NCBI GenBank assembly: GCA_016199835.1
Contig: JACQFX010000002.1
Span: 30,278 to 94,277, forward strand
Length of the DNA: 64,000 nucleotides
Reading direction: 5' to 3'
DNA from: Nitrosomonadales bacterium
Lineage (GTDB): Bacteria > Pseudomonadota > Gammaproteobacteria > Burkholderiales > Gallionellaceae
The position numbers were made by a program, and so were the translations under genes. Below are positions 34,597 to 44,327 of the stretch, in pieces. The notes under the pieces were generated by a model. The model was not told the origin of the DNA, made no database searches, and saw only the letters and a program-made list of their open reading frames with translations. Numbering within the stretch: the stretch's first letter is position 1; every line of letters starts with the position of its first letter.

Positions 34597-37500
34597 AAAA
34601 GTTATTGGATGGTCGCTGCATAACCGGCTGACTGTCATTCTTGCATCACTGGTGCTGGCGATCGCAGGTGTCTATTCCGCCGCCAACATCACGCTGGATG
34701 CGATCCCCGACCTGTCTGACGTGCAGGTCATCGTCAAGACTTCCTATCCCGGACAGGCACCGGACATCGTCGAAGACCAGATCACCTATCCGCTGACTTC
34801 CGCGTTGTTGTCCGTGCCCGGTTCCACTGCCGTGCGCGGCTTTTCCATGTTCGGCGAATCCTACCTGTATGTGCTGTTCAAGGACGGTACCGATCCCTAC
34901 TGGGCGCGCACGCGCGTGCTGGAATATCTGAGCCAGGCCAGCGGACGTTTGCCGCCGGGCGTCGCGCCGTCATTGGGGCCGGATGCGTCAGGCGTGGGCT
35001 GGGTATTCGAGTATGCGCTGGTGGATCGCGAACATCGCTACGACGCGGATCAATTGCGCGCGGTGCAGGATTTCTTCCTCAAGTATGAGTTGCAGAGCCT
35101 GCCCGGCGTAGCCGAAGTGGCGAGTGTGGGCGGCATGGTGAAACAGTTCCAGATCGAAGTGGATCCCAACCGGCTGGCGGCTTACAAGATCACGCCCGAG
35201 CAGGTCGCCCGCGCGGTGCGCGACAGCAACTCGGCCAGCGGCGGCGCCGTGGTTGAACTGGGGCGCAGCGAATTCATGGTGAAGTCGAATGCCTATCTGA
35301 AGAGCTTGGCCGACTTCCGCGATATTCCTTTGAGCGTCGATGCGCAGGGCGTGCCGGTCAGGTTGCAAGACGTGGCTCATATCGGAACCGGCCCTGAGGC
35401 GCGGCGCGGCGTGACCGATCTCGACGGCGAGGGGGAAGTGACTGGCGGTATCGTGGTGATGCGTCATAACAGCAACGCGCTGGAGACCGTGAATCTGGTC
35501 AAGCAGCGTCTGGAGGAAATCCGTTCCGGCCTGCCTGAAGGCGTGGAGCTGGTGGTGACCTACGACCGCTCCGGCTTGATCCGTGCGGCAGTCGATACCC
35601 TGCGCGGCAAGCTGCTCGAAGAGTCGCTTGCGGTTGCTGTCGTGTGTCTGCTGTTCCTGTTCCATTTCCGCTCTTCACTGGTCGCAGTGGTGACGCTGCC
35701 GCTGGGAATACTTGCTGCTTTCACCTTGATGAAGATACAGGGCGTGACGGCCAACATCATGTCGCTGGGCGGGATTGCGATTGCTATAGGCGCGATGGTG
35801 GACGCTGCCGTGGTGATGATAGAAAACATGCACAAGCATCTGGAGAAATCAAATTTATCGCCCCCATGTGAAGGGGGGCAGGGTGGCGATGCGGATCGCT
35901 GGCAGGTGGCGAAACAAAGCGCCATGGAAGTCGGCCCAGCATTGTTCTTTTCGCTGTTGGTCATCACGGTCTCCTTTTTGCCGGTACTCACGCTCACCGG
36001 GCAGGAAGAAAAACTCTTTTCCCCGCTGGCTTATACCAAGACCTATGCCATGGCCGCCGCCGCCATCCTGGCGATCACGCTGCTGCCGGTGCTGATGGGT
36101 CACTTCATACGCGGAAAGATATCCTGCGAAAATAAAAATCCGCTGAACCGCATCCTGCAAGCGATATACCAGCCCTTGCTGAATTTCGCATTGCGCCAGA
36201 GATGGCTGGCGCTGGGCATCGCACTGGCGCTGCTGCTCTCATCCCTCTATCCGGCGTTGCGCATGGGCAGCGAATTCATGCCGCCGCTGTACGAGGGCGA
36301 CCTGCTGTACATGCCGACCACGCTGCCGGGCGTATCCATAGGCGAGGCGTCCAGCATTCTGCAAGTTACCGACCGCATCATCAAACAGATGCCGGAGGTG
36401 GAACGCGTGTTCGGCAAGGCGGGCAGGGCAGACAGTGCGACCGACCCCGCGCCGCTGTCCATGTTCGAGACCACGATCTTGCTCAAACCCAGGAGCGAGT
36501 GGCCGCAGGGCGAGAGCGTAGAACAGCTCATCGCCAAACTGAATAATGAAGCGAGTCTGCCCGGCCTCACGAATTCCTGGGGCTATCCGATACGCACGCG
36601 CATAGACATGCTCTCCACCGGAATACGCACGCCACTCGGCATCAAGATTACCGGGCCGGATCTGAAGGGCATCGCGCAATTGGCCGAAGACGTCGAGTCG
36701 GTGCTGAAAGGTATTCCGGGCACGCAGAACGTGTTCGCCGAACGCGTGGCTGGCGGGCGCTATCTCAATATCGAGGTGAATCGGCATGAGGCGGCGCGCT
36801 ATGGCGTGACGGTCGCCGACGTGCAGAGTCTGGTGCAGGGCGCCATCGGTGGGGAAAATATCGGCATGGTGGTGGCCGGGCGCGAACGTTATTCCATCAA
36901 CTTGCGCTACCCGCGCGATCTCAGGAACTCGCTGGAAAAGATTTCCGCGAGCCGCGTGACCACACCCGGTGGCGAACAGATTCCTTTGGGCAACCTTGCG
37001 CGGCTGCACATGAGCGACGGGCCCGCCGAGATCAAGAGCGAGAACGCGCGGCTGGTCGGCTACGTCTATCTCAACATTGCGGGCCGCGATCTTGGCGGCT
37101 ATGTGGAGGAAGCGAAAGCGGCGCTGGCGAGGTCGGTGAAAGTGGCGCCCGGCTATGCGGTGCAGTGGTCGGGGCAATATGCCAATCTGGAACATGCGAA
37201 GCAGCGCTTATATGTGGTGGTGCCGCTCACGCTGCTGCTGGTCATGCTGCTGCTGTATATGCACTTCCGGCATTTCGGCAAGGTGCTGCTGGTGTTGCTG
37301 TGTCTGCCATTTGCGCTGGTCGGCGGCATCTGGCTGGTGTACCTGCTGGGTTACCCGATGTCGGTCGCGGTCGCAGTGGGATTCATCGCGCTGGCCGGCG
37401 TTGCTGCCGAATTCGGCGTGGTGATGCTGCTGTATCTGGACAAGGCCATCGAATCGTTCCGCGCGGAAGGGCGGCTGCTCAATCATCGCGCGCTGGTCGA

Positions 37501-37744
37501 GGCCATCGTGCAGGGCGCGGCATTGCGTCTGCGCCCCAAGATGATGACGGTCTCGGTGATCGTTGCGGGCCTGTTGCCGGTGATGTTCAGCGACGCCATC
37601 GGCGCCGATGTGATGAAACGGATTGCCGCTCCGCTCATCGGTGGCATGGTCACGGCACCGTTGTTGTCGCTGGTCGTGATCCCCGTGCTTTACCTGTGGT
37701 GGCAGGAGAAGCTTTTGGGTGGCGCATCCGTCGAAGCCACTTAA
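34589..37744 (+). CDS. cusA: Cu(I)/Ag(I) RND efflux pump inner-membrane component
   Basis: A 1051-residue heavy-metal RND transporter (IEKVIGWSLHNRLTVIL start). The transmembrane proton-relay signature is GAMVDAAVVMIENM. The three pore methionines that define CusA are present: M575 (in DLLYMPTTLPG), M625 (in APLSMFETT) and M674 (in RIDMLSTGI), so monovalent copper or silver is the likely substrate, not zinc or cobalt. The loop after residue 424 (SNLSPPCEGGQGGDADR) reads like a short repeat insertion. ATG 34589 overlaps cusB. No outer-membrane CusC gene is adjacent, so an unlinked channel must serve. Confidence 0.96.
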   Translation: MIEKVIGWSLHNRLTVILASLVLAIAGVYSAANITLDAIPDLSDVQVIVKTSYPGQAPDIVEDQITYPLTSALLSVPGSTAVRGFSMFGESYLYVLFKDGTDPYWARTRVLEYLSQASGRLPPGVAPSLGPDASGVGWVFEYALVDREHRYDADQLRAVQDFFLKYELQSLPGVAEVASVGGMVKQFQIEVDPNRLAAYKITPEQVARAVRDSNSASGGAVVELGRSEFMVKSNAYLKSLADFRDIPLSVDAQGVPVRLQDVAHIGTGPEARRGVTDLDGEGEVTGGIVVMRHNSNALETVNLVKQRLEEIRSGLPEGVELVVTYDRSGLIRAAVDTLRGKLLEESLAVAVVCLLFLFHFRSSLVAVVTLPLGILAAFTLMKIQGVTANIMSLGGIAIAIGAMVDAAVVMIENMHKHLEKSNLSPPCEGGQGGDADRWQVAKQSAMEVGPALFFSLLVITVSFLPVLTLTGQEEKLFSPLAYTKTYAMAAAAILAITLLPVLMGHFIRGKISCENKNPLNRILQAIYQPLLNFALRQRWLALGIALALLLSSLYPALRMGSEFMPPLYEGDLLYMPTTLPGVSIGEASSILQVTDRIIKQMPEVERVFGKAGRADSATDPAPLSMFETTILLKPRSEWPQGESVEQLIAKLNNEASLPGLTNSWGYPIRTRIDMLSTGIRTPLGIKITGPDLKGIAQLAEDVESVLKGIPGTQNVFAERVAGGRYLNIEVNRHEAARYGVTVADVQSLVQGAIGGENIGMVVAGRERYSINLRYPRDLRNSLEKISASRVTTPGGEQIPLGNLARLHMSDGPAEIKSENARLVGYVYLNIAGRDLGGYVEEAKAALARSVKVAPGYAVQWSGQYANLEHAKQRLYVVVPLTLLLVMLLLYMHFRHFGKVLLVLLCLPFALVGGIWLVYLLGYPMSVAVAVGFIALAGVAAEFGVVMLLYLDKAIESFRAEGRLLNHRALVEAIVQGAALRLRPKMMTVSVIVAGLLPVMFSDAIGADVMKRIAAPLIGGMVTAPLLSLVVIPVLYLWWQEKLLGGASVEAT

Positions 37745-37773
37745 ATAATTTAATAAAAACTGGAGGAGCAAGC

Positions 37774-38100
37774 ATGAAACGTAGCGCAATTTTGTCCCTG
37801 ATTCTTGCCCTGTCTTTGCCTGGTGTCCCGTTGGCACAAGCGGCGGACATGAAGGATATGGGTATGGAAGTCAAAGCCCAACAAAGCATCGAAGCCGTGG
37901 GTGTGGTCAAGCAAGTAGACAAGGCAAAAAAAATTGTTACGATCGCACATGAGGCGATACCCAGTCTGGGATGGTCGGCGATGACCATGGACTTCGTGGT
38001 GGAGAACAAAGCTCTATTCGCCAAACTGATTCCCGGCAAGCAGATACATTTCGGGTTCATTACCCAAGGCTACAGTTACGTGGTGACCAGCGTCAAATAA
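37774..38100 (+). CDS. cusF: CusF-like periplasmic copper chaperone
   Basis: A 108-residue protein with a signal peptide (ILSLILALSLPGVPLAQA) and the CusF fold: GVVKQVDKAKKIVTIAHEAI, then GWSAMTMDF. The His, Trp and two Met of the CusF Cu(I)/Ag(I) site are all there (AH...W-x-x-M-x-M). It delivers Cu(I) to CusB. GGAGGAG lies seven bases before ATG 37774. It is the last gene of the cusBA-cusF unit and is followed by a terminator. Confidence 0.93.
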   Translation: MKRSAILSLILALSLPGVPLAQAADMKDMGMEVKAQQSIEAVGVVKQVDKAKKIVTIAHEAIPSLGWSAMTMDFVVENKALFAKLIPGKQIHFGFITQGYSYVVTSVK

Positions 38101-38126
38101 TCGCCTGCAATATGGCAAAGCCAGGT

Positions 38127-38156
38127 GGCCGGGCTCTTTCCCCCGGCCTTTTATTT
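38127..38156 (+). terminator. Intrinsic terminator after cusF
   Basis: GGCCGGG / CCCGGCC stem with an eight-base loop and a T-rich tail (TTTTATTT). Confidence 0.85.
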
Positions 38157-38231
38157 GTCCAGCGCATCAACCGTGATATGAAAGCGGGAAACTTGCTGTA
38201 AAATGCCCCCACTTTTTTGAGACGACATTCC

Positions 38232-39344
38232 ATGCCTTCCCCCAGCCCAAGTGCAACGCCCGAACGCCTGATACGCCGGGAAGTGCTCGCCTTGCACGCT
38301 TACCATGTGCCGCCCGCCAGCGGCATGATCAAGCTGGATGCGATGGAGAACCCTTATTCCCTGCCGCCGCAACTGTGCGATGAGATTGCGCGCGTAGTGG
38401 CGGAGGCTGCGATCAACCGTTATCCCGATGCCGGCGCGCACAGCCTGAAAGAAAAAATCCGCGCCGTGACGGCGTTGCCGCCAAACATGGATGTATTGCT
38501 GGGCAACGGCTCGGACGAGATCATCCAGTTGCTGGCGATGGCCGTTGCCCAGCCGGGTGCCGTGTTGCTGAGCGTGGAGCCGTCGTTCGTGATGTACAAG
38601 ATGATTGCGACCTTCACCGGCATGAACTATGTGGGTGTGCCGCTCACGGAAGATTTTGCGCTGGACTTGCCTGCCATGCTGGCGGCCATCCGTCAGCATC
38701 GGCCCGCGCTGGTGTTCCTGGCCTATCCCAATAATCCCACGGGCAATCTGTTCGATGCGGATGCTATCGCGCAGATCATCGCTGCCGCGCCGGGTCTGGT
38801 GGTGGTGGATGAGGCGTATTACGCTTTCGCCAGCGACAGCTTCATTCCGCAACTGGCGCGTTATTCCAACCTGCTGGTGATGCGCACCTTCTCCAAGCTC
38901 GGCATGGCTGGCCTGCGCCTGGGTTTTCTGGCGGGCAGCACGGCGTGGCTGGGGCAGATGGAAAAACTGCGCTTGCCGTATAATGTCGGCGTCTTGCCGC
39001 AACTGGTAGCGGAGAAGTTGTTGCAGCACCATGATGTGCTGCTGCAACAGGCCGCACAGATCAGGGAGGATCGCGCTTGGTTGTTCGAGCGTCTGGTGGG
39101 TACGGTGGACGCGCATGCCTACGCTAGCGAAGCGAACTTCATCCTGTTCCGCGTGAACCATGCGGACAAGGTATTTGAAGGATTGAAGCAGCGCGGCATA
39201 TTGATCAAGAAGTTGCATGGCGCACATCCTGCGCTGGCCGATTGCCTGCGCGTGACGGTGGGTGCGCCGGCCGAGAATGAGGCGTTCATCCGGGCATTGC
39301 AGGAAAGCATACATCAATCCGTTCAAGGTATTAATCATGCGTAA
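38232..39344 (+). CDS. hisC: Histidinol-phosphate aminotransferase
   Basis: HisC transfers an amino group to imidazole acetol phosphate in histidine synthesis. The 370-residue PLP enzyme has [12 protein letters not shown] at the N-terminus, [30 protein letters not shown] and the Schiff-base lysine in [17 protein letters not shown] 38232 is chosen; a TTG five codons upstream is less likely. A possible -10 (TAAAAT at 38199) precedes it. hisG and hisD, which usually come first, are not in the window, so the operon here starts at hisC right after the copper island. Confidence 0.95.
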   Translation: MPSPSPSATPERLIRREVLALHAYHVPPASGMIKLDAMENPYSLPPQLCDEIARVVAEAAINRYPDAGAHSLKEKIRAVTALPPNMDVLLGNGSDEIIQLLAMAVAQPGAVLLSVEPSFVMYKMIATFTGMNYVGVPLTEDFALDLPAMLAAIRQHRPALVFLAYPNNPTGNLFDADAIAQIIAAAPGLVVVDEAYYAFASDSFIPQLARYSNLLVMRTFSKLGMAGLRLGFLAGSTAWLGQMEKLRLPYNVGVLPQLVAEKLLQHHDVLLQQAAQIREDRAWLFERLVGTVDAHAYASEANFILFRVNHADKVFEGLKQRGILIKKLHGAHPALADCLRVTVGAPAENEAFIRALQESIHQSVQGINHA

Positions 39345-39924
39345 CGCGCAAGTAAGCCGCAACACTCTCGAGACGAAGATCAGCATCAAGCTGGATCTGG
39401 ATGGCACTGGCAAAGCGGTGTTCGACACAGGTTTGCCATTCCTCGAGCACATGCTGGACCAGATCGCGCGCCATGGTTTGCTCGATCTGGAGATCATCGC
39501 CAACGGCGACTTGCATATAGACGGGCACCATACGGTTGAGGACATCGGCATCACGCTGGGCCAGGCATTCAATCAGGCCATAGGCGACAAGAAAGGGCTG
39601 CGCCGCTACGGCCATGCCTATGTGCCGCTGGACGAGGCGTTGTCGCGTGTGGTGCTGGACATCTCGGGACGTCCCGGTCTGGTGTTCAACGTGGACTTCG
39701 TGCGCTCCAGCGTCGGCGAGTTCGAGCTGGAACTCGTGCATGAGTTTTTCCAGGGTTTCGTCAATCATGCGCTGGTGACGTTGCACATAGACAATCTGGC
39801 GGGCGACAATGCGCACCATCAGGCCGAGACCGTGTTCAAGGCATTCGGGCGCGCGTTGCGCATGGCGCTGGAAGTCGATCCGCGCATGGCGGGCATGTTG
39901 CCTTCTACCAAGGGTGCCCTGTAG
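39337..39924 (+). CDS. hisB: Imidazoleglycerol-phosphate dehydratase
   Basis: A 195-residue monofunctional IGPD, without the phosphatase domain of E. coli HisB. Metal-binding His-rich motifs are [49 protein letters not shown] and [18 protein letters not shown]. It catalyses dehydration of imidazole glycerol phosphate. Its ATG lies inside the hisC stop region (eight-base overlap), so the two are coupled. A separate histidinol-phosphatase must be encoded elsewhere. Confidence 0.97.
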   Translation: MRNAQVSRNTLETKISIKLDLDGTGKAVFDTGLPFLEHMLDQIARHGLLDLEIIANGDLHIDGHHTVEDIGITLGQAFNQAIGDKKGLRRYGHAYVPLDEALSRVVLDISGRPGLVFNVDFVRSSVGEFELELVHEFFQGFVNHALVTLHIDNLAGDNAHHQAETVFKAFGRALRMALEVDPRMAGMLPSTKGAL

Positions 39925-39937
39925 GACCTCTAAAATC

Positions 39938-40588
39938 ATGGCGGACATTGCAGTTGTAGATTACGGCATGGGCAATTTGCGCTCGGTGCACCAGGCTTTG
40001 CGCAAAGTTGCGCCGGACGCATCCATCGTGGTGACCGACGATCCATGCGTAGTCGCGCAAGCCACGCGCGTGGTGTTTCCCGGTCAGGGGGCGATGCCGG
40101 ATTGCATGCGCGAGATGGATGCGCGCGGATTGCGTACGGCGGTGCTGGAGGCGGCGAAGAGCAAGCCTTTCCTCGGTATCTGCATCGGGTTGCAAATGCT
40201 GTTCGAGCATAGCGCGGAAGGCGATATTCCCGGCCTGGGTGTTTTGCCCGGCAGGGTGGTACGCTTTGCCGCCCATCTGCGCGATGAGCGAGGCGTTAAA
40301 CTCAAGGTGCCGCACATGGGTTGGAATCAGGTGCATCAAGGGTGTGGGAGCGCCCACGAGCATCCCTTGTGGCAAGGCATTGCGCAGGACGCGCGCTTTT
40401 ATTTTGTGCATAGTTATTATGTGCAAACGGACGACGCGCAACTGGTGCAGGCCGGCAGCAGTTATCCGCAGCCCTTCACCTGCGCCGTGGCGCGTGGTAA
40501 TTTATTCGCCGTGCAGTTCCATCCGGAGAAGAGCGCCCGCGACGGATTGAGGCTGCTGAAAAATTTTGTGAACTGGAATCCTGTGTAA
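39938..40588 (+). CDS. hisH: Imidazole glycerol phosphate synthase, glutaminase subunit
   Basis: A 216-residue class I glutamine amidotransferase that feeds ammonia to HisF. The nucleophile Cys is in [14 protein letters not shown] and the catalytic His and Glu are in [23 protein letters not shown] is the family start and PHMGWNQV the interface segment. ATG 39938 is 13 bases after the hisB stop. Confidence 0.97.
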   Translation: MADIAVVDYGMGNLRSVHQALRKVAPDASIVVTDDPCVVAQATRVVFPGQGAMPDCMREMDARGLRTAVLEAAKSKPFLGICIGLQMLFEHSAEGDIPGLGVLPGRVVRFAAHLRDERGVKLKVPHMGWNQVHQGCGSAHEHPLWQGIAQDARFYFVHSYYVQTDDAQLVQAGSSYPQPFTCAVARGNLFAVQFHPEKSARDGLRLLKNFVNWNPV

Positions 40589-40606
40589 CTTTCTTCAATT
40601 GAAGCC

Positions 40607-41365
40607 ATGCTGATAATTCCCGCGATAGATTTGAAAGATGGACATTGTGTACGCCTGCGCCAGGGCCTGATGGAGGACGCTACGGTGTTTTCCGAAGACC
40701 CGGCTGCCATGGCCGAGCACTGGTTAGCGCAGGGCGCACGTCGCCTGCATCTGGTCGATTTGAACGGCGCGTTCGCCGGCAAACCGAAGAACGAGGCCGC
40801 GATACGCAGCATCGTGGAAACGGTGGGCCTGGACGTGCCGGTGCAGTTGGGCGGCGGTATCCGCGATCTGGAAACCATAGAACGCTATCTCGACATCGGT
40901 GTGACCTACGTTATCATCGGCACCGCCGCCGTGAAAGTGCCGGGCTTCCTGCATGAGGCCTGCGATGCTTTCCCCGGCCACGTCATGGTCGGACTGGATG
41001 CCAAGGGCGGCAAAGTGGCAGTGGACGGCTGGTCGAAACTTACCGGCCACGATGTGTGCGATCTGGCCAAGCGTTTCGAAGGCTATGGCGTGGAAGCCAT
41101 CATTTACACCGACATCGGGCGCGACGGCATGCTGTCCGGCGTGAACATCCCGGCTACCGTCGAACTGGCGCAGCCGCTCACTGTGCCGGTCATTGCCAGT
41201 GGCGGCATCACCAATCTGGACGATGTGCGCGCGCTGTGCGCGGTGCGGCATGAAGGCATCAATGGCGCGATCACCGGGCGGGCGATATATGAAGGCTCGC
41301 TGAATTTTGCCGAAGCACAAAAACTTGCCGATCAACTCGTCGAGGAAATTAGCGCAAAGGCGTAG
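40607..41365 (+). CDS. hisA: ProFAR isomerase
   Basis: HisA isomerises ProFAR to PRFAR by an Amadori rearrangement. The 252-residue (beta/alpha)8 barrel opens [20 protein letters not shown] (catalytic Asp) and has [30 protein letters not shown] (second catalytic Asp) and [14 protein letters not shown]. It lies 18 bases after hisH. A small GCGGGG-CTGT-CCCCGC hairpin follows in the gap before hisF. Confidence 0.97.
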   Translation: MLIIPAIDLKDGHCVRLRQGLMEDATVFSEDPAAMAEHWLAQGARRLHLVDLNGAFAGKPKNEAAIRSIVETVGLDVPVQLGGGIRDLETIERYLDIGVTYVIIGTAAVKVPGFLHEACDAFPGHVMVGLDAKGGKVAVDGWSKLTGHDVCDLAKRFEGYGVEAIIYTDIGRDGMLSGVNIPATVELAQPLTVPVIASGGITNLDDVRALCAVRHEGINGAITGRAIYEGSLNFAEAQKLADQLVEEISAKA

Positions 41366-41405
41366 GAGCGGGGCTGTCCCCGCGTCCTCATTCCTGGCCC
41401 CTGCC

Positions 41406-42164
41406 ATGTTAGCCAAACGCATCATCCCCTGCCTCGATGTGACTGCCGGTCGCGTGGTCAAAGGCGTCAGCTTCGTCGAATTGCGCGATGCGGGCGACCC
41501 CGTGGAAATTGCCCGCCGTTATGACGAGCAGGGCGCGGACGAACTGACTTTTCTCGACATCACGGCCAGTTCGGATGACAGAGGCATCATCTTCCGCATC
41601 ATCGAGCAGGTGGCCGAACAGGTATTCATTCCACTCACTGTGGGCGGTGGCGTGCGCGAAGTACAGGATGTGCGCAACCTGCTCAATGCCGGCGCCGACA
41701 AGGTCAGCATCAACACCTCGGCGGTGGTGAATCCGCAACTGGTGGCGGATGCGGCAGGACGTTATGGCTCGCAATGCATCGTGGTGGCGATAGATGCGAA
41801 GCAGGTTGCGCCGGGTCGCTGGGAAGTGTTCACCCACGGCGGACGCAAGGCGACCGGGCTGGATGCGGTGGAGTGGGCGCAGAAGATGCAGAGTCTGGGC
41901 GCGGGCGAGATACTGCTGACCAGCATGGATCAGGATGGTCAGAAACGGGGTTTCGATCTGGGACTGACGCACGCGGTGACCGACGCGCTGGAGATACCCG
42001 TGATTGCCAGCGGCGGCGTCGGCAATTTGCAGCACCTCGTGGATGGCGTGAAGCTGGGCGGTGCGGATGCGGTGCTGGCAGCCAGCATCTTCCACTTCGG
42101 CGAATATACTGTGCAGCAGGCGAAGCAGTTCATGGCGCAACAAGGAATTGAAGTGCGGTTATGA
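41406..42164 (+). CDS. hisF: Imidazole glycerol phosphate synthase, cyclase subunit
   Basis: A 252-residue (beta/alpha)8 cyclase partner of HisH that yields imidazole glycerol phosphate and AICAR. Motifs: [20 protein letters not shown] (Asp11), [25 protein letters not shown], and [15 protein letters not shown] (Asp130 region). ATG 41406 is used; in-frame upstream codons overlap hisA. It is followed by a 320-base repeat-rich gap before hisI, an unusual break in a his operon. Confidence 0.97.
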   Translation: MLAKRIIPCLDVTAGRVVKGVSFVELRDAGDPVEIARRYDEQGADELTFLDITASSDDRGIIFRIIEQVAEQVFIPLTVGGGVREVQDVRNLLNAGADKVSINTSAVVNPQLVADAAGRYGSQCIVVAIDAKQVAPGRWEVFTHGGRKATGLDAVEWAQKMQSLGAGEILLTSMDQDGQKRGFDLGLTHAVTDALEIPVIASGGVGNLQHLVDGVKLGGADAVLAASIFHFGEYTVQQAKQFMAQQGIEVRL

Positions 42165-42260
42165 CACGGTGCGCGAAAGCGACGGGTGCGGGACAACGCA
42201 GTTGCGGTGCAGGCTCATGCGCGCAGCGCGTGATGCCGGAGCCAATAACCGCATCGCACC

Positions 42261-42319
42261 TCCTGATGGAACTACTAGCCATTCCACTAAGCCAGCAAGC
42301 TGGCAAGTGGCTGGTTATC
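42261..42319. repeat. TAGCCA-ACTAAG hairpin element, copy 2
   Basis: Nearly identical to 20708-20767. The stem reads CCAGCAAGCTGG here instead of CCCGCAAGCGGG: both arms changed together, so base pairing is conserved. Confidence 0.8.
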
Positions 42320-42382
42320 CCGCGAACGGCTGGCTGCGCCAGTAACGTGTCGGAGGTGCGGTTATAAACCTGAAAACCATTT

Positions 42383-42472
42383 AGCCACAGAGAACACAGA
42401 GGCCACAGAGAAAGTCTGTTGAACTCAAAGTGTTGATGGTACCTCTCTGTGGCCTCAGTGTTCTCTGTGGCT
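42383..42472. repeat. CACAGAG long palindrome, copy 1
   Basis: Arms of 28 bases (42383-42410 and 42445-42472) are reverse complements with one mismatch, around a 34-base centre. Related copy at 42892. Confidence 0.9.
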
Positions 42473-42485
42473 GTTTTTGATTTTT

Positions 42486-42875
42486 ATGAGCGATACCTGG
42501 CTGAATAAAGTGAACTGGTCGGAAGATGGCCTGGTGCCCGCCATCGCGCAGGATGCCGCCAGCGGGCGCGTGCTGATGGTGGCGTGGATGGATCGCGAGG
42601 CGCTCAGGCTTACTGCCGAATCGGGTGTGGCGGTATACTGGTCGCGTTCGCGCAAGAAGTTGTGGCGCAAGGGCGAAGAGTCCGGCCATACCCAGCGCGT
42701 GCAGGAGATACGCCTCGATTGCGACCAGGATGTGGTGCTGCTGCAAGTCGAGCAGCAGGGCGGCATCGCCTGCCATACCGGGCGCGAGAGTTGTTTTTTC
42801 AGCCTGCTGGAAAATGGCGAGTGGGTGGAAACCGACGCGATACTGAAGAACCCGGATGAGATTTATAAAAAATGA
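42486..42875 (+). CDS. hisI: Phosphoribosyl-AMP cyclohydrolase
   Basis: A 129-residue monofunctional PRA-CH, the third step of histidine synthesis. The motifs are [52 protein letters not shown] and the zinc-binding segment [13 protein letters not shown] 42486 begins [11 protein letters not shown], at the foot of the CACAGAG palindrome, and no strong ribosome site is visible. A second copy of the palindrome follows before hisE. Confidence 0.97.
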   Translation: MSDTWLNKVNWSEDGLVPAIAQDAASGRVLMVAWMDREALRLTAESGVAVYWSRSRKKLWRKGEESGHTQRVQEIRLDCDQDVVLLQVEQQGGIACHTGRESCFFSLLENGEWVETDAILKNPDEIYKK

Positions 42876-42891
42876 ACATGGAAAAACATTT

Positions 42892-42970
42892 GCCACAGAG
42901 AACGCAGAGTTCACAGAGAAAGTCGGCTGAACTCGAAGTGTATTGCTAAACTCTCTGTGGTCTCTGTGGC
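42892..42970. repeat. CACAGAG long palindrome, copy 2
   Basis: Same family as 42383-42472, with related centre sequence (GAAAGTC, TGAACTC, AAGTGT). The right arm has lost a few bases. The two copies bracket hisI. Confidence 0.85.
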
Positions 42971-42988
42971 TGCTTTGAGGTTTTGAGG

Positions 42989-43309
42989 ATGAACGACATT
43001 CTGCAACGCTTGACGGAAACGATAGAGGTGCGCAAAAGTGCGGCCCCGGAGTCTTCATATGTCGCTAAACTGTTCAGCAAGGGCGACGATGCGATCCTGA
43101 AAAAAGTCATCGAGGAAGCAGGTGAAGTGTTGCTCGCAACCAAGGATGGCGACAAGCAGCATATGGTGTACGAGGTGGCCGACCTGTGGTTCCACTGCAT
43201 GGTGTTGTTGGCGCAGCATGGCCTGAGTGCGCAGGATGTGTTGAATGAGCTGGCACGGCGTGAGGGCGTGTCGGGTGTGGTCGAAAAGGCCGGCAGGCCA
43301 AAGGATTGA
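42989..43309 (+). CDS. hisE: Phosphoribosyl-ATP pyrophosphatase
   Basis: A 106-residue MazG-like enzyme, the second histidine step. The helical motif with metal ligands is [18 protein letters not shown], followed by [18 protein letters not shown]. The family-like start is ATG 42989 ([12 protein letters not shown]), with TTGAGG before it. hinT starts three bases after its stop. Confidence 0.96.
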   Translation: MNDILQRLTETIEVRKSAAPESSYVAKLFSKGDDAILKKVIEEAGEVLLATKDGDKQHMVYEVADLWFHCMVLLAQHGLSAQDVLNELARREGVSGVVEKAGRPKD

Positions 43310-43312
43310 GCG

Positions 43313-43663
43313 ATGAGTGACAACTGCCTGTTCTGCAAGATCGTGCGCGGCGAGATACCGGGCAAAAAAGTATACGAAGACGACGAGTTGTTCGCTTTCC
43401 ACGACATCCATCCCGTCGCGCCGGTGCATTTCATGCTGATTCCCAAGCTGCACCTCGCTTCGCTGATGGATGCCGACGCCAGCCATGCGGCGTTGCTCGG
43501 CAGGATGCTGTTGCTCGCGCCGAAACTGGCGAAGGAACAAGGCTTGAATAATGGTTTCCGCACCGTCATCAATACCGGCAAGGGGGGCGGACAGGAAGTG
43601 TTCCACCTGCATATACACATCATAGGCGGCGGGAATATCCCGCCCATGGTCAAACGCGATTAA
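43313..43663 (+). CDS. hinT: HIT-family purine nucleoside phosphoramidase
   Basis: A 116-residue histidine-triad protein: [20 protein letters not shown] at the N-terminus and the triad HLHIHIIGG at residues of about 98-106. HinT-type enzymes hydrolyse AMP-lysine and similar phosphoramidates. It commonly lies between hisE and tatA in betaproteobacteria, as here. Confidence 0.95.
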   Translation: MSDNCLFCKIVRGEIPGKKVYEDDELFAFHDIHPVAPVHFMLIPKLHLASLMDADASHAALLGRMLLLAPKLAKEQGLNNGFRTVINTGKGGGQEVFHLHIHIIGGGNIPPMVKRD

Positions 43664-43676
43664 CAAGGAGAGGCAA

Positions 43677-43898
43677 ATGGGTTCCCTTAGCATCTGGCAT
43701 TGGTTGATAGTTCTGTTAGTGGTTGTGTTGATTTTCGGCACGGGTAAATTGCGTAACCTCGGAAAAGATCTGGGCGGCGCGGTAAAGGGCTTCAAGGAAG
43801 GCATGAATAGCGAGGAAGAGCCGCCCAAGCAAGTGCAGCAAGGCGGTGGTCACACCATCGAAGGTGAAATCAAAGACAAGACGCACACCAAGGTTTAA
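43677..43898 (+). CDS. tatA: Sec-independent translocase subunit TatA
   Basis: A 73-residue protein with one short transmembrane helix ([20 protein letters not shown]), the Phe-Gly hinge, an amphipathic helix ([19 protein letters not shown]) and a charged tail. TatA forms the twin-arginine translocation pore for folded proteins, such as cofactor-containing periplasmic enzymes. AAGGAGAGG precedes the ATG. First gene of tatABC. Confidence 0.97.
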   Translation: MGSLSIWHWLIVLLVVVLIFGTGKLRNLGKDLGGAVKGFKEGMNSEEEPPKQVQQGGGHTIEGEIKDKTHTKV

Positions 43899-43910
43899 TA
43901 CGGCGCTGCC

Positions 43911-44327
43911 ATGTTCGATATTGGCTTCTCCGAAATGGTGGTGATCGCAGTGGTCGCGCTCATTGTCATCGGGCCGGAGCGATTGCCCAAGGTGGCGCGC
44001 ACCCTCGGCCACCTATGGGGGCGCGGGCAACGCTATGTCAATGGCGTCAAGGCCGACATCGCGCGCGACATGGCGATAGACGAGTTTCGCCAGTTGCAAC
44101 AGCAAGTGCAGCAGGAAGCCGACAATGCGGGGCGGGCGGTGAAGCAGGTGATGCAAGCTGCGGACGAGCAAGTGCAGCAACTCAACGAAGCCGTGGCGAA
44201 ATCCGCGCATACCGCCGCGCCAACCCCGCCGCCCATCACACCCCAGCCTGCTGCGGCTGCCCCGGAGCAGGCGCAACTTGAATTGCAGCCGCCGCCCCCA
44301 ACAGAAAAAGACTCAGCTAATCGATGA
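43911..44327 (+). CDS. tatB: Sec-independent translocase subunit TatB
   Basis: A 138-residue protein: MFDIGFSEMVVIAVVALIVI helix, then GPERLPKVARTLGHLWGRGQ, a long amphipathic helix rich in Gln and Val, and a Pro/Ala tail. It forms the receptor complex with TatC. Its stop overlaps the tatC start. Confidence 0.96.
   Translation: MFDIGFSEMVVIAVVALIVIGPERLPKVARTLGHLWGRGQRYVNGVKADIARDMAIDEFRQLQQQVQQEADNAGRAVKQVMQAADEQVQQLNEAVAKSAHTAAPTPPPITPQPAAAAPEQAQLELQPPPPTEKDSANR

Larger units (their letters stand above)
42165..42485. other. Repeat-rich gap inside the his operon
   Basis: No gene. It holds a short GGTGCGGG-type stretch, the TAGCCA-ACTAAG hairpin copy (42261-42319) and a CACAGAG palindrome (42383-42472). 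The large hairpin could slow or end transcription before hisI unless hisI has its own promoter. Confidence 0.7.
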
